Assembly (NCBI RefSeq): GCF_014076415.1
Contig: NZ_CP043568.1
Coordinates: 3,410,001 to 3,474,000 of the forward strand
Source: Comamonas testosteroni
Lineage (GTDB): Bacteria; Pseudomonadota; Gammaproteobacteria; Burkholderiales; Burkholderiaceae_C
Length of the DNA: 64,000 bases
Direction of reading: 5' to 3'
This document shows, in pieces, positions 54,958 through 63,731 of this stretch. The position numbers and the translations under genes were made by a program. The first letter of the stretch is position 1. The number at the start of each line of letters is the position of its first letter. Below the pieces are notes generated by a model. That model was not told where the DNA came from, made no database searches, and saw only the letters and a program-made list of their open reading frames with translations.

Positions 54958-55706
54958 ACGCTCGGCCCCTCATCGGCTTCGGCCATGTCTGGCATCGACG
55001 TCTGCGCCCCGTCGAACATGCCTTCCGATATTCGGGCTACTTCCTCATGCTGCCAATGCGCAGCTTGCGCATGCAGCCCGATAACGTGCTGCGGCGCAAC
55101 CGGCTCGGCTGGATCAGCTTTCACGACAGCGACCACGGCGAGGGCGGAGCCGATGCCCTGGACTGGTTCGAGCAACTGCTGCACAGCGAAGGCATTGGCG
55201 ATGCCGATGGTGAAGTCTGGCTGCACACCTTCCCGCGCGTGCTGGGCTACGTCTTCAAGCCCGTAAGTTTCTGGTATGCGCACCGCAGCGATGGCTCGCT
55301 GGCCGCCGTGCTGGCGGAAGTCAACAACACCTTTGGCGAGCGCCATGCCTATCTGCTGGCAGGCCCCGACCTGGCCTGGGGCCGCGAGCAGATGGCACGC
55401 AAGCAGTTCCATGTCTCGCCGTTCTGCGAAGTGCGTGGCGAGTACCGCTTCCGCTTCGAGCGCAGCGAGAAACGCACCCTGGCGCGCGTGGATCTGCATG
55501 ACGAAGACGGCCCTCTGCTACAGACCAGCGTAGGCGGCACGCTGCATCCGTTGGATGCGACCACCGTGCGCCGCGCCTTCTTCGGCACTCCCTTGATGAC
55601 GCTGGGCGTCATCGCCCGCATCCACTGGCAGGCGCTGCTCCTCTGGGCCAAGCGCCTGCCCTTCCATGGCAAACCCACCAAGCCCGAGCGCTTCGTCACA
55701 CGATGA
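54954..55706 (+). CDS. DUF1365 family protein
   Basis: This 250-residue cytoplasmic protein is of family DUF1365. Typical blocks are GHVWHRRLRPVEHAFRYSGYFLMLPM, NRLGWISFHDSDHGEG, VWLHTFPRVLGYVFKPVSFWYAHR, and the C-terminal RLPFHGKPTKPERF. The role is unknown, but it almost always neighbours a FAD oxidoreductase and a cyclopropane synthase. It overlaps both neighbours by 4 bp (ATGA) here. The long open frame upstream of the ATG belongs to the shadow of the oxidoreductase gene. Confidence 0.9.
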   Translation: MNARPLIGFGHVWHRRLRPVEHAFRYSGYFLMLPMRSLRMQPDNVLRRNRLGWISFHDSDHGEGGADALDWFEQLLHSEGIGDADGEVWLHTFPRVLGYVFKPVSFWYAHRSDGSLAAVLAEVNNTFGERHAYLLAGPDLAWGREQMARKQFHVSPFCEVRGEYRFRFERSEKRTLARVDLHDEDGPLLQTSVGGTLHPLDATTVRRAFFGTPLMTLGVIARIHWQALLLWAKRLPFHGKPTKPERFVTR

Positions 55707-56977
55707 ACACCACCGCCGCCCCCTTGCTGAGCCCCGCCGCCGCAGCACCGCGCCGCACGCCTGCGCGGGCACGCCGTGTACTCCATCTTCTCGAACGCCT
55801 GCCACACGGGCGGCTGGACCTGGAGCAGCCCGATGGCCGGCTGCTGCACCTGCCCCAGCCCCGGCCTGCACCCGGCCCTGCCGACGCGCACTTCGTGCTG
55901 CATGACTGGCAGGCGCTGGAGCGCACCCTGAAATCGGGTGACATCGGTCTGGCCGAAGGCTACATCGCCGGCGAATGGGACAGTCCCGACCTGGCTGCGC
56001 TGCTGCGCCTGTGCATGACCAACCGCGACCATATGCAAAGCCTGGTCTACGGCAGTTGGTGGGGTCGGCTGGGCTATCGCCTGCGCCACCTGCTGCAGCG
56101 CAATACGCGGGCCGGCAGTGCCAGGAACATCCATGCTCACTACGACCTTGGCAATGATTTCTACCGCCTTTGGCTGGACCCGGGCATGAACTACAGCGCG
56201 GCCTGGTTCGAGGGCCGCACGGGCAAGGCCTTGCACCACGCCAACCTGCAGGACGCCCAGCAGGCCAAGCTCAGGCGCACGCTGAACGAGGTGAGTCTGC
56301 AGCCCGGCCAGCGCCTGCTGGAAATCGGCTGCGGCTGGGGTGGCCTGGCAGAGACTGCGGCCCGCGAATGCGGTGCCCGGGTCACGGGCGTGACGCTGTC
56401 GCGCGAGCAACTGATCTGGGGACAGCAGCGCATGCTGCATGCAGGGCTGGCCGATGCCGTGGAGCTGCGCTACCAGGACTACCGCGACCTGCCGGCCCTG
56501 CATGCGGGCCAGCCCTTCGACGCCATCGTCTCCATCGAGATGTTCGAGGCCGTGGGCCGCGAATACTGGCGCGGCTACTTCCAGATGCTGCGGGACTGCC
56601 TCAAACCCGGCGGCCTGGCCTGCATACAGACCATCACGCTGCGCGAAGACCTGTTCGAGCGCTATCTGCGCTCCACCGACTTCATACAGCAGTACATCTT
56701 CCCGGGCGGGCTGCTGCCCAGCATTTCCGCCTTCGAGCAGGAAGCTCGGCGTGCCGGCCTGGTGGTGGAGCGCCGCATGGCCTTCGGCCGCGACTATGCG
56801 GAAACGCTGCGGCGCTGGCGTCAGTCCTTCGAGCAACAGCTCGACGCCGTGCGCGCCCAGGACTTCGACGAACGCTTTGTGCGCATCTGGCGCTTCTACC
56901 TCGCCTACTGCGAGGCGGCCTTCGACGCCGGCAACACCGATGTCGTGCAGTTCACGCTGCGCAAGCCCCTGCCATGA
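55703..56977 (+). CDS. cyclopropane-fatty-acyl-phospholipid synthase family methyltransferase
   Basis: This 424-residue SAM-dependent enzyme is of the CFA synthase family. The SAM motif is LEIGCGWGGLAETAA. The lipid-site blocks are SVEMFEAVG-like SIEMFEAVGREYW, FIQQYIFPGGLLPS, and a Cys in YLAYCEAAFDAG near the position of the catalytic Cys of E. coli Cfa. It transfers a methyl (or methylene) group to an acyl double bond in membrane lipids. In this operon context a methylated or otherwise modified fatty acid is as likely as a plain cyclopropane ring. It overlaps genes on both sides by 4 bp. Confidence 0.93.
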   Translation: MNTTAAPLLSPAAAAPRRTPARARRVLHLLERLPHGRLDLEQPDGRLLHLPQPRPAPGPADAHFVLHDWQALERTLKSGDIGLAEGYIAGEWDSPDLAALLRLCMTNRDHMQSLVYGSWWGRLGYRLRHLLQRNTRAGSARNIHAHYDLGNDFYRLWLDPGMNYSAAWFEGRTGKALHHANLQDAQQAKLRRTLNEVSLQPGQRLLEIGCGWGGLAETAARECGARVTGVTLSREQLIWGQQRMLHAGLADAVELRYQDYRDLPALHAGQPFDAIVSIEMFEAVGREYWRGYFQMLRDCLKPGGLACIQTITLREDLFERYLRSTDFIQQYIFPGGLLPSISAFEQEARRAGLVVERRMAFGRDYAETLRRWRQSFEQQLDAVRAQDFDERFVRIWRFYLAYCEAAFDAGNTDVVQFTLRKPLP

Positions 56978-57564
56978 CGGCCCCACCCCTGCGTCCACAC
57001 CGCCGCCAGGCCCTGGCCTGGGGCGCGGCCCTTGCCCTTGCACCTTCATTGACCACCATGTCCAACGCACTCCACGCCAAGACCCCTGCTGCAGACCTTC
57101 CGGCCGAGCTGCGCAGTGCCCTGCCGGCCGCGCGTCTGATGGGCACCGGCGTGCTGCGCTTCTTTGGTCTGCGCGTCTACGAGGCACGGCTGTGGGCCGC
57201 GCCCGGCTCGCTGCCAGATGACTACGCCCTCCACCCGTTTGCGCTGGAGCTGGTCTATGACCGCAAGCTCGAAGGCGCGGCCATTGCCGAGCGCTCCATC
57301 GCCGAAATGCGCAGGGTGGGCAGCTTCACCGACGAGCAAGCCCGCCGATGGTTGGCCCTGATGAAGCAGGCCTTCCCCGATGTGGTGGCCCAGGACCGGC
57401 TGCTGGGGCTGAACGACGGCCAGGGCGAGGTGCGCTTCTTCCACAACGGTCGCCAGACCGCACAGCTGCGCGATGCTGACTACGCTCGCCTGTTCTTCGG
57501 CATCTGGCTGGCGCCGCAGACCTCGGCACCAGCCATGCGCAGCTCGCTGCTGGGCCTGGGCTGA
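56974..57564 (+). CDS. chalcone-isomerase-like exported protein
   Basis: This 196-residue protein is of the chalcone-isomerase-like group found in bacteria. The leader includes HRRQALAWGAALALAPSLTTM, with a twin arginine and hydrophobic stretch, so export via Tat is plausible. The core shows LMGTGVLRFFGLRVYEARLWA, LELVYDRKLEGAAIAERSIAEMRRVGS and ARLFFGIWLAP, which are the family blocks. In the plant enzymes this fold binds fatty acids or flavonoids, and a fatty acid ligand suits this operon. It overlaps the Cfa-like gene by 4 bp. Confidence 0.85.
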   Translation: MTAPPLRPHRRQALAWGAALALAPSLTTMSNALHAKTPAADLPAELRSALPAARLMGTGVLRFFGLRVYEARLWAAPGSLPDDYALHPFALELVYDRKLEGAAIAERSIAEMRRVGSFTDEQARRWLALMKQAFPDVVAQDRLLGLNDGQGEVRFFHNGRQTAQLRDADYARLFFGIWLAPQTSAPAMRSSLLGLG

Positions 57565-57582
57565 GCGCCAACGGACCCCGCC

Positions 57583-58872
57583 ATGGCCACACACCCTGCC
57601 GCTGTCTCCACGCTGCCCTGGCGCACGGGGCTGGCCTATGGCTCTCTGGCTGCGCCGCTGGCGTTCGTGTCCCTGCCGCTGTATGTGAACCTGCCCTACC
57701 ACTACGCCAGTGTGGCCGGTGCGCCGCTGGCGGGGCTGGGTGCCGTGCTGCTGGCCACGCGCGGCTTGGACGCCCTGGTGGACCCCGCCATCGGCCGCCA
57801 GGCCGACAGGCTGCTGCGCCTGGGTACGCGCCCGGCCTGGTGCGCTGCAGCGCTGGCCAGCCTGCTGATGGCGCTGGGCTTCTGGGCGCTGTGGCATCCG
57901 CCGCGCGGTGGCCAGGCCGCCATGCTGGGCTGGCTGGCCTGCAGCCTGCTGGTGTGCACGCTGGCCTACAGCTTCGTCACCATTCTCCACCAGGCCTGGG
58001 GCACGCGCTGGGGCGGTCAACCCGCCTGGCGTGCCCGCGTCACGGCGTGGCGCGAGGGCTCCACGCTGGCTGGCGTGCTGCTGGCCAGCGTGCTGCCGGC
58101 ATGGATGGGTTTTGACGCCACCAGCGCCATGCTGACGCTGGGCCTGGCGCTGGGGCTGCTGGGGCTGTACCGGCTCAAGGCGCCCGTGACGTCAGTGACG
58201 CAGGTGCAGCAGGCCGCGGCTGACGCCTCTCAGATCTCACCGTGGGCGGATGCCGGATTTCGGCGGCTGCTGGCCGTGTTCATGCTCAACGGCGTGGCCG
58301 CTGCCATTCCCGCCACCTTGCTGCCCTTCTTCGTGGCCGACAGATTGCAGACGCCCGAACTGCAGCCCTTGCTGCTGCTGTGCTTTTTTGGTGCGGCGGC
58401 CCTGGGCCTGCCGCTGTGGGTGAAGGCCGTCTCGCACTGGGGCCTGGCGCCCAGTTGGCGCGCAGGCATGCTGGCCAGCGTGCTGGCCTTCGGCTTCACA
58501 CCCTGGCTGGGCACGGGCGACGGCCTGGCCTTTGCCGTGATCTGCCTGGCCAGCGGTCTGGCCCTGGGCGCGGACCTGGCCCTGCCGGGCGCACTGCTCA
58601 CGGGCGTGATCCACGAGTCCGGCCAGGGCGGCCGGGGCGAGGGCCGCTACCTGGGCTGGTGGACCTGCGCCACCAAGCTAAACCTGGCCCTGGCCGCAGG
58701 CCTGACCTTGCCCCTGCTCTCTGCCGCAGGCTACCGCAGCGGCGACAGCGATGAGGCCGGCCTGCAGGCGCTGGCCTGGGCCTATGGCGGCCTGCCCTGC
58801 CTGCTCAAGCTGGCGGCGGCGCTGCTGCTCTGGCGCGCCGAGCGACGCCATTCTTCCTGGAGGCACACATGA
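57583..58872 (+). CDS. MFS transporter (GPH/MFS_2 type)
   Basis: This is a 429-residue transporter with 12 predicted helices. ARGLDALVDPAIGRQADRL after the second helix is the DP-x2-G motif of glycoside-pentoside-hexuronide type carriers, and LPAWMGFDATSAML and GVIHESGQGGRGEGRYLGWWT follow. It sits inside the lipid operon, so a lipid precursor or related metabolite is the likely cargo instead of a sugar. It starts 18 bp after the previous gene and overlaps the next by 4 bp. Confidence 0.87.
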   Translation: MATHPAAVSTLPWRTGLAYGSLAAPLAFVSLPLYVNLPYHYASVAGAPLAGLGAVLLATRGLDALVDPAIGRQADRLLRLGTRPAWCAAALASLLMALGFWALWHPPRGGQAAMLGWLACSLLVCTLAYSFVTILHQAWGTRWGGQPAWRARVTAWREGSTLAGVLLASVLPAWMGFDATSAMLTLGLALGLLGLYRLKAPVTSVTQVQQAAADASQISPWADAGFRRLLAVFMLNGVAAAIPATLLPFFVADRLQTPELQPLLLLCFFGAAALGLPLWVKAVSHWGLAPSWRAGMLASVLAFGFTPWLGTGDGLAFAVICLASGLALGADLALPGALLTGVIHESGQGGRGEGRYLGWWTCATKLNLALAAGLTLPLLSAAGYRSGDSDEAGLQALAWAYGGLPCLLKLAAALLLWRAERRHSSWRHT

Positions 58873-59429
58873 GCAACATCATCCGATCCACCTCGTTTTC
58901 GCCGCTGTGGCATGCCTGCCTGGGCGCAGCATTGGCGCTGAGCCTTGCAGGCTGCGCCGGGCCTTCCGTGCAGGACTATGCCAAGGAGCAGCCGCAACTG
59001 GACCTGCGCCAGTACTTCAACGGGCCGCTGACGGCACACGGCATGTTCACGGACCGCTCAGGCAAGGTGGTCAAGCGCTTCACGGTGCGCATGACAGGGA
59101 GCTGGAAGGGCGACGAGGGCACGCTGGACGAGCACTTTGTCTACAGCGACGGCAGCACGCAGCAACGCGTCTGGCATATCCGCCATCTGGGCGACGGGCG
59201 CTACAGCGGCCGCGCCGACGACGTGGTGGGTGAAGCCCAGGGCCAGAGCGCCGGCAATGCCATCCGCTGGAGCTATGTGCTGGCCCTGCCCGTGAATGGA
59301 AGAGTCTGGAATGTCAGCATGGATGACTGGATGTACCTGATCGACGGACGCACCCTGCTCAACCGCACCGCCATGAGCAAGCTGGGCCTGCATCTGGGCG
59401 ATGTGACACTTGCCATCGTCAAGGAGTGA
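58869..59429 (+). CDS. DUF3833 family lipoprotein
   Basis: This 186-residue protein has a signal peptide ending in a lipobox, LSLAGCAGPS (Cys near residue 29), so it is lipid anchored. The mature part is of the DUF3833 type with QLDLRQYFNGPLTAHGMFTDRSGKVVKRFTVRMTGSWKG and NVSMDDWMYLIDGRTLLNRTAMSKLGL. It is a regular member of cyclopropane-lipid operons; the function is unknown. The ATG overlaps the MFS stop by 4 bp. Confidence 0.88.
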   Translation: MSNIIRSTSFSPLWHACLGAALALSLAGCAGPSVQDYAKEQPQLDLRQYFNGPLTAHGMFTDRSGKVVKRFTVRMTGSWKGDEGTLDEHFVYSDGSTQQRVWHIRHLGDGRYSGRADDVVGEAQGQSAGNAIRWSYVLALPVNGRVWNVSMDDWMYLIDGRTLLNRTAMSKLGLHLGDVTLAIVKE

Positions 59430-59434
59430 AGATC

Positions 59435-60226
59435 ATGTCGCTGCTCTGTGCACGGCTGAACCCGCCACTGCGCGACTGGCAGGGTCGCTCGGCCTGGATT
59501 CTGGGAGCCTCCTCGGGCATAGGTCGCGCCACGGCCGACGCGCTGCACAGGCGGGGAGCCAGGGTGATCGTTTCCGCGCGCCAGGGCGACGCCCTGCGGG
59601 ATTTCGTGCGCAGCCACGACGGCTGTCTGGCCCTGCCACTGGACGTGACCGACGCCGCTGCCGTGACTGCAGCAGCCCGGGAGGTGCAGGTTCATTGCGG
59701 CAAGGCTCCCGACCTGATTCTCTATTGCGCAGGCCGCTACAAGCCCCAACGCGCCACGGAGTTCGAGCTCCCCGAAATGCAGCGCCACCTGGCCGTGAAC
59801 TATGGCGGCGCCCTGCATTTGCTCGATGCCGTGCTTCCGATGCTGCTTGCGGCGGGGCAAGGCCATCTGGCACTGGTCGGCTCGGTGGCCGGCTATCGCG
59901 GGCTGCCGATGTCCCTTGCCTACGGCCCGACCAAGGCAGCACTCAACAACCTGGCCGAAAACCTCTATCTGGACCTGCACGACCGGGGGCTGGGCGTATC
60001 CATCATCAACCCCGGCTTTGTCGATACACCGCTGACGGCGCAGAACCAATTCAGCATGCCCGCACTGATCGATGCCGACGAGGCCGCCCGGCATATGCTG
60101 CAAGGCTGGGCCCTGGGACGTTTCGAGATGAATTTTCCGCGACGCTTCACCCGCTGGATGCGTCTGCTGCGCTGCCTGCCCGATGCCTGGTACTTCTTGG
60201 CTGTGCGCCGCATCACCGGCAACTGA
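59435..60226 (+). CDS. SDR family oxidoreductase of the lipid operon
   Basis: This is a 263-residue classical SDR with GASSGIGRAT near residue 26 and catalytic YGPTKAAL. It also has the NPGFVDTPLTAQN segment near the cofactor site. The ATG at 59435 is chosen because AAGGAG (59421-59426) is 8 nt upstream; the GTG at 59426 would overlap that site. It is the last gene of the operon. The substrate is probably an acyl or carbonyl intermediate. The 215 bp after it hold a terminator for the tRNA on the other strand. Confidence 0.9.
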   Translation: MSLLCARLNPPLRDWQGRSAWILGASSGIGRATADALHRRGARVIVSARQGDALRDFVRSHDGCLALPLDVTDAAAVTAAAREVQVHCGKAPDLILYCAGRYKPQRATEFELPEMQRHLAVNYGGALHLLDAVLPMLLAAGQGHLALVGSVAGYRGLPMSLAYGPTKAALNNLAENLYLDLHDRGLGVSIINPGFVDTPLTAQNQFSMPALIDADEAARHMLQGWALGRFEMNFPRRFTRWMRLLRCLPDAWYFLAVRRITGN

Positions 60227-60397
60227 CTGCCTGGTCCTGCGCGAGCTGCTGAGGCTGAGCAAACGCTCTGCCACGGAGTCATGCTCTTGGGCACACGGCG
60301 CCCGCCAGGTTCCAATGGCTCGCACGCGAGCCCGAACACCACAGGTCTGAAGCAGCTCGGCATGCATCAACAGGATGAATGCGGCCCGCAGCCCAAA

Positions 60398-60435
60398 ACA
60401 AAAAGCCCTCTTGAATCAGTGATTCAAGAGGGCTT
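60398..60435 (-). terminator. terminator of tRNA-Val
   Basis: An unusually long perfect inverted repeat of 16 bp (60403-60418 / 60420-60435) is followed on the minus strand by T residues. It lies 6 bp past the tRNA 3-prime end. Confidence 0.85.
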
Positions 60436-60441
60436 GCTATC

Positions 60442-60516
60442 TGGTGGGTGATACATGGATCGAACATGTGACCCCTGCCGTGTGAAGGCAGTGCTCTACC
60501 GCTGAGCTAATCACCC
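60442..60516 (-). tRNA. tRNA-Val (anticodon CAC)
   Basis: A 75-nt cloverleaf with CCA encoded. Acceptor arms are GGGTGAT and ATCACCC with discriminator A. The D arm is AGCTCAGCGGTAGAGC, the anticodon stem CTGCC/GGCAG with loop TTCACAC (anticodon CAC at 60482-60484), and the T arm holds GTTCGATCC. CAC reads GTG valine codons. It lies between dnaQ and the lipid operon. No integrase or att repeat was found next to it. Confidence 0.95.
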
Positions 60517-60532
60517 GATGAGCGTCATTGTA

Positions 60533-61264
60533 TCAGGGATTGGCGCTCACATTTTCAAAGCTGCGCCAAGCGGTCTTGCCGCCGCTTGATTTATCCATCT
60601 GCTTGAGCACATCGTCGTGGGCCGCCTGCTCCTGCTCGTTGGCACGCAGCACCGGCAGCTTGAAGCTGCTCAGGTCCACAGAGGCAACGATCATCGTCCC
60701 GGCCGCCGGGGCATCTGCAGGCTCCTCTGTCATGAGCAAGGCATCTTGCCCGCGCGTCAAATTGATGTAGACATCCGCCAGCAGCTCCGCATCGAGCAAG
60801 GCACCGTGCAGCGTACGGTTGGAGTTGTCGACACCCAGACGATCACACAACGAGTCCAGCGAGTTGCGCTTGCCCGGGTACATCTCCTTGGCCATGACCA
60901 GGGTGTCAATGACGCCCCCCACGCACTGCTTGAGCGGCGGACGCCTGGCCAGCTTGAGCTCGTTGTTCAGAAAGCCCAGGTCGAACGGTGCATTGTGGAT
61001 GATGAGTTCTGCGCCTTGCAGATACTCCCAGATCTCGTCGATCTTCTCCTCGAAGCGCGGCTTGTCCTTGAGGAACTCCGTGGTGATGCCGTGCACGCGC
61101 AAGGCATCGGGGTGGCTGTCGCGACCCGCATTGAAGTACAGATGCAGATTGTTGCCGGTGAGCTTGCGGTTGACCAGCTCCACGCAGCCCAGCTCGATCA
61201 GACGATCGCCATCGATGGCCGACAGGCCGGTGGTTTCCGTATCCAGAACAATTTGGCGCGACAT
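60533..61264 (-). CDS. dnaQ: DNA polymerase III subunit epsilon
   Basis: This 243-residue proofreading exonuclease is of the DEDDh family. Motif I is VLDTETTGL (residues 6-14), motif II is HNAPFDLGFLN, and motif III is LHGALLDAELLADVY. The C-terminal part carries the region that binds the alpha subunit. The start matches the family (MSRQIVLDTETTG). It is upstream of the tRNA gene on the same strand and downstream of fdx, separated by a dispersed repeat. Confidence 0.97.
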   Translation of the reverse strand: MSRQIVLDTETTGLSAIDGDRLIELGCVELVNRKLTGNNLHLYFNAGRDSHPDALRVHGITTEFLKDKPRFEEKIDEIWEYLQGAELIIHNAPFDLGFLNNELKLARRPPLKQCVGGVIDTLVMAKEMYPGKRNSLDSLCDRLGVDNSNRTLHGALLDAELLADVYINLTRGQDALLMTEEPADAPAAGTMIVASVDLSSFKLPVLRANEQEQAAHDDVLKQMDKSSGGKTAWRSFENVSANP

Positions 61265-61339
61265 TCAATTTCTCCCAATTACCTGCGGCGCTCACATCGC
61301 CCAACAATTTCTAAAACAAGCGCGCACCAAGGCCAGGAC

Positions 61340-61420
61340 ACCGAGGTAGCGCCGCCGCGCTCCGAGGGTGTCGTCCCCCTCCGCGTAGAGAGAGGGGAAG
61401 GCGCAAAGCGCCTCAGGGGG
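61340..61420. repeat. GC-rich dispersed repeat, copy 2
   Basis: This is a second copy of the element at 24736-24832. GGGGAAGGCGC (61394) and AAAGCGCCTCAGGGGG (61405) are shared exactly. It lies directly after the fdx stop codon on the minus strand, as the first copy does after its neighbour. Confidence 0.6.
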
Positions 61421-61423
61421 TGC

Positions 61424-61762
61424 TTAATGATTCTCTTTGGCGTGATTGATGGAGTACTTGGGGATCTCCACCGTCACATTCTCGCGCGCCAGAATGGCTT
61501 GGCAGGACAGGCGCGACTGAGGCTGCAGGCCCCAGGCCTTGTCGAGCAGGTCCTCTTCCTCTTCCTCCGCCTCGTTCAGGGAGTTGAAGCCCTCCTTGAC
61601 GATGACATGGCAGGTCGTGCAGGCGCAGCTCATATCACAGGCATGCTCGATATTGATGCCGTTGTCCAGCATGGCTTCACAGATCGAAGTGCCGACGGGA
61701 GCTTCGATCTCTGTACCGTTGGGGCAGTACTCGGCGTGAGGAAGAATTTTGATGATGGGCAT
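61424..61762 (-). CDS. fdx: ISC-system 2Fe-2S ferredoxin
   Basis: This 112-residue adrenodoxin-type ferredoxin is part of the iron-sulfur cluster assembly system. The cluster cysteines are in ACDMSCACTTCHVIV and a later SCQA. It supplies electrons for cluster building on IscU. It is 15 bp after hscA in the usual hscB-hscA-fdx order. The stop abuts a dispersed repeat. Confidence 0.96.
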   Translation of the reverse strand: MPIIKILPHAEYCPNGTEIEAPVGTSICEAMLDNGINIEHACDMSCACTTCHVIVKEGFNSLNEAEEEEEDLLDKAWGLQPQSRLSCQAILARENVTVEIPKYSINHAKENH

Positions 61763-61777
61763 TGTTCTGTTTATGAA

Positions 61778-63637
61778 TTAAATGGTGTTGACACTCTTGC
61801 CAGCCAGCGCCTGCTGGATGCTGCGATTCATGCGTTCGGCCGCAAACGACTCGGTTCCCTTGGCCAGGGCCTGCGTCGCGCCTTCCACAACGGCCGGATC
61901 ATCGCTGGCGACGGCCGCGCGTAGCGCTGTCATCAGGCCCTCGATGCTGTCGCGCTGCTCGGCGCTGAGCACATCCCCGTCCACGTCCAGCGCGCTCTGC
62001 GTGGCCAGCAGCATGCGATCGGCATCCACGCGGGCCTCGACCAGGGCGCGGGCTTTCATGTCTTCCTGGGCCGTGGCAAAACCGTCCTGCAGCATCTGGG
62101 CGATCTGGTCGTCGGAAATGCCGTAGGAAGGCTTGACATTGATATGTGCTTCGACGCCGCTGGTCTGCTCCTTGGCGCTGACGGACAGCAGGCCGTCGGC
62201 ATCGACCGTGAAGGTCACGCGGATGCGCGCCGCACCGGCAGCCATGGGCGGAATGCCGCGCAGCTCGAAACGCGCCAGACTGCGGCAGTCCGCCACCAGA
62301 TCACGCTCGCCTTGCACCACATGAATGGCCAGAGCGGTCTGACCGTCCTTGTACGTCGTGAAATCCTGCGCACGAGCCGTGGGAATGGTCTCGTTGCGCG
62401 TGATGATGCGCTCGGACAGGCCACCCATGGTTTCCACACCCAGCGACAGCGGGATCACATCCAGCAGCAGCAGGTCGCCGGCGGTATTGTTGCCGGCCAG
62501 TTGATTGGCCTGAATGGCAGCGCCCAAGGCCACCACTTCGTCGGGGTTGAGATTGGTCAGCGGCTCGCTGCCAAAGAAGTCGGCCACGGCCTGGCGAATC
62601 TGGGGCATGCGGGTGGAGCCGCCGACCATGACCACGCCCTGCACCTCATCGCGGCCCAGGCCTGCATCCTTGAGCGCGCGGCGCACGGCCGCAAGGCTCT
62701 TACTGGTTAAGTGAGCAGTCAGCGCAATGAACTCCTCACGCTTGACATCAAAAGACACTGAACCCGAGGAAACATCAGCGGTAAACGCTACAACTTCTGA
62801 TTCAGTCAGGGCCTGCTTGCAATGGCGCGCAGCAATGCGCCAGGCGGTCTTGTCTGCTGCCGACTCCAGCTGCGTGCCGGTCTTCTCCGCCACCCAGGCT
62901 GCCAGCGCGTCATCGTAGTCATCGCCGCCCAATGCCGAGTCACCACCTGTGGCGATCACTTCGAACACGCCTTGCGAAAGACGCAGCACCGAGATATCGA
63001 AGGTGCCGCCACCCAGATCGTAGACGGCATAGACGCCCTCTGCCGCGTTGTCCAGGCCGTAGGCAATGGCTGCCGCAGTGGGCTCGTTGATCAGGCGCAG
63101 CAGATTGATGCCGGCCAGCTTGGCCGCATCCTTGGTGGCCTGACGCTGAGCATCGTCAAAGTACGCAGGCACGGTGATGACTGCACCATAGAGATCGTCG
63201 TCAAACGTGTCTTCGGCACGGAAACGCAAAGTTGCCAGAATTTCGGCACTGATTTCCACGGCCGTCTTGGCGCCGTCCACGGTTTCGACGGAGATGACGC
63301 TGCTGTCATCGGTCTTGAAGCGATAAGGCAGCTTCTCGGGCGATTCGATATCGGCCAGGCTTCGCCCCATGAAGCGCTTGGCCGAGCTGATAGTGTTGGC
63401 AGCATCCTGCGACTGTGCGGCCTTGGCATCAAAACCGATCTGTCGGCGGCCCATTTCCATGTAACGCACCACCGATGGCAGCAGCACACGCCCCTGATCG
63501 TCGGGCAGGCATTCGGCCACGCCGTTGCGCACTGCAGCGACCAGAGAGTGCGTGGTGCCCAGGTCGATACCTACTGCAATGCGTCGCTGGTGGGGATCGG
63601 GGGATTGGCCGGGCTCGGAAATCTGCAAAAGCGCCAT
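61778..63637 (-). CDS. hscA: Fe-S protein assembly chaperone HscA
   Basis: This is a 619-residue DnaK-type chaperone. The ATPase domain begins [28 protein letters not shown] and [12 protein letters not shown] are present. The substrate domain has [13 protein letters not shown]. HscA takes the IscU scaffold with HscB and releases the cluster by ATP hydrolysis. The ATG at 63637 (MALLQIS) is preferred over one seven codons upstream. It lies between hscB and fdx. Confidence 0.97.
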   Translation of the reverse strand: MALLQISEPGQSPDPHQRRIAVGIDLGTTHSLVAAVRNGVAECLPDDQGRVLLPSVVRYMEMGRRQIGFDAKAAQSQDAANTISSAKRFMGRSLADIESPEKLPYRFKTDDSSVISVETVDGAKTAVEISAEILATLRFRAEDTFDDDLYGAVITVPAYFDDAQRQATKDAAKLAGINLLRLINEPTAAAIAYGLDNAAEGVYAVYDLGGGTFDISVLRLSQGVFEVIATGGDSALGGDDYDDALAAWVAEKTGTQLESAADKTAWRIAARHCKQALTESEVVAFTADVSSGSVSFDVKREEFIALTAHLTSKSLAAVRRALKDAGLGRDEVQGVVMVGGSTRMPQIRQAVADFFGSEPLTNLNPDEVVALGAAIQANQLAGNNTAGDLLLLDVIPLSLGVETMGGLSERIITRNETIPTARAQDFTTYKDGQTALAIHVVQGERDLVADCRSLARFELRGIPPMAAGAARIRVTFTVDADGLLSVSAKEQTSGVEAHINVKPSYGISDDQIAQMLQDGFATAQEDMKARALVEARVDADRMLLATQSALDVDGDVLSAEQRDSIEGLMTALRAAVASDDPAVVEGATQALAKGTESFAAERMNRSIQQALAGKSVNTI

Positions 63638-63731
63638 GAAATTCTTCTTTTGAAACATCAGAGGCCAGCGTGGCTGGCCCGCTCAAGGTGGATACGCTGC
63701 GTGCCTGGGGCACGGCGCGTTGCTCTGGCTC

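Noticed and set aside
60442..60516. tRNA-Val as an integration site of a mobile island
   Set aside because: No integrase gene and no direct repeat of the tRNA end were found in the neighbouring sequence.
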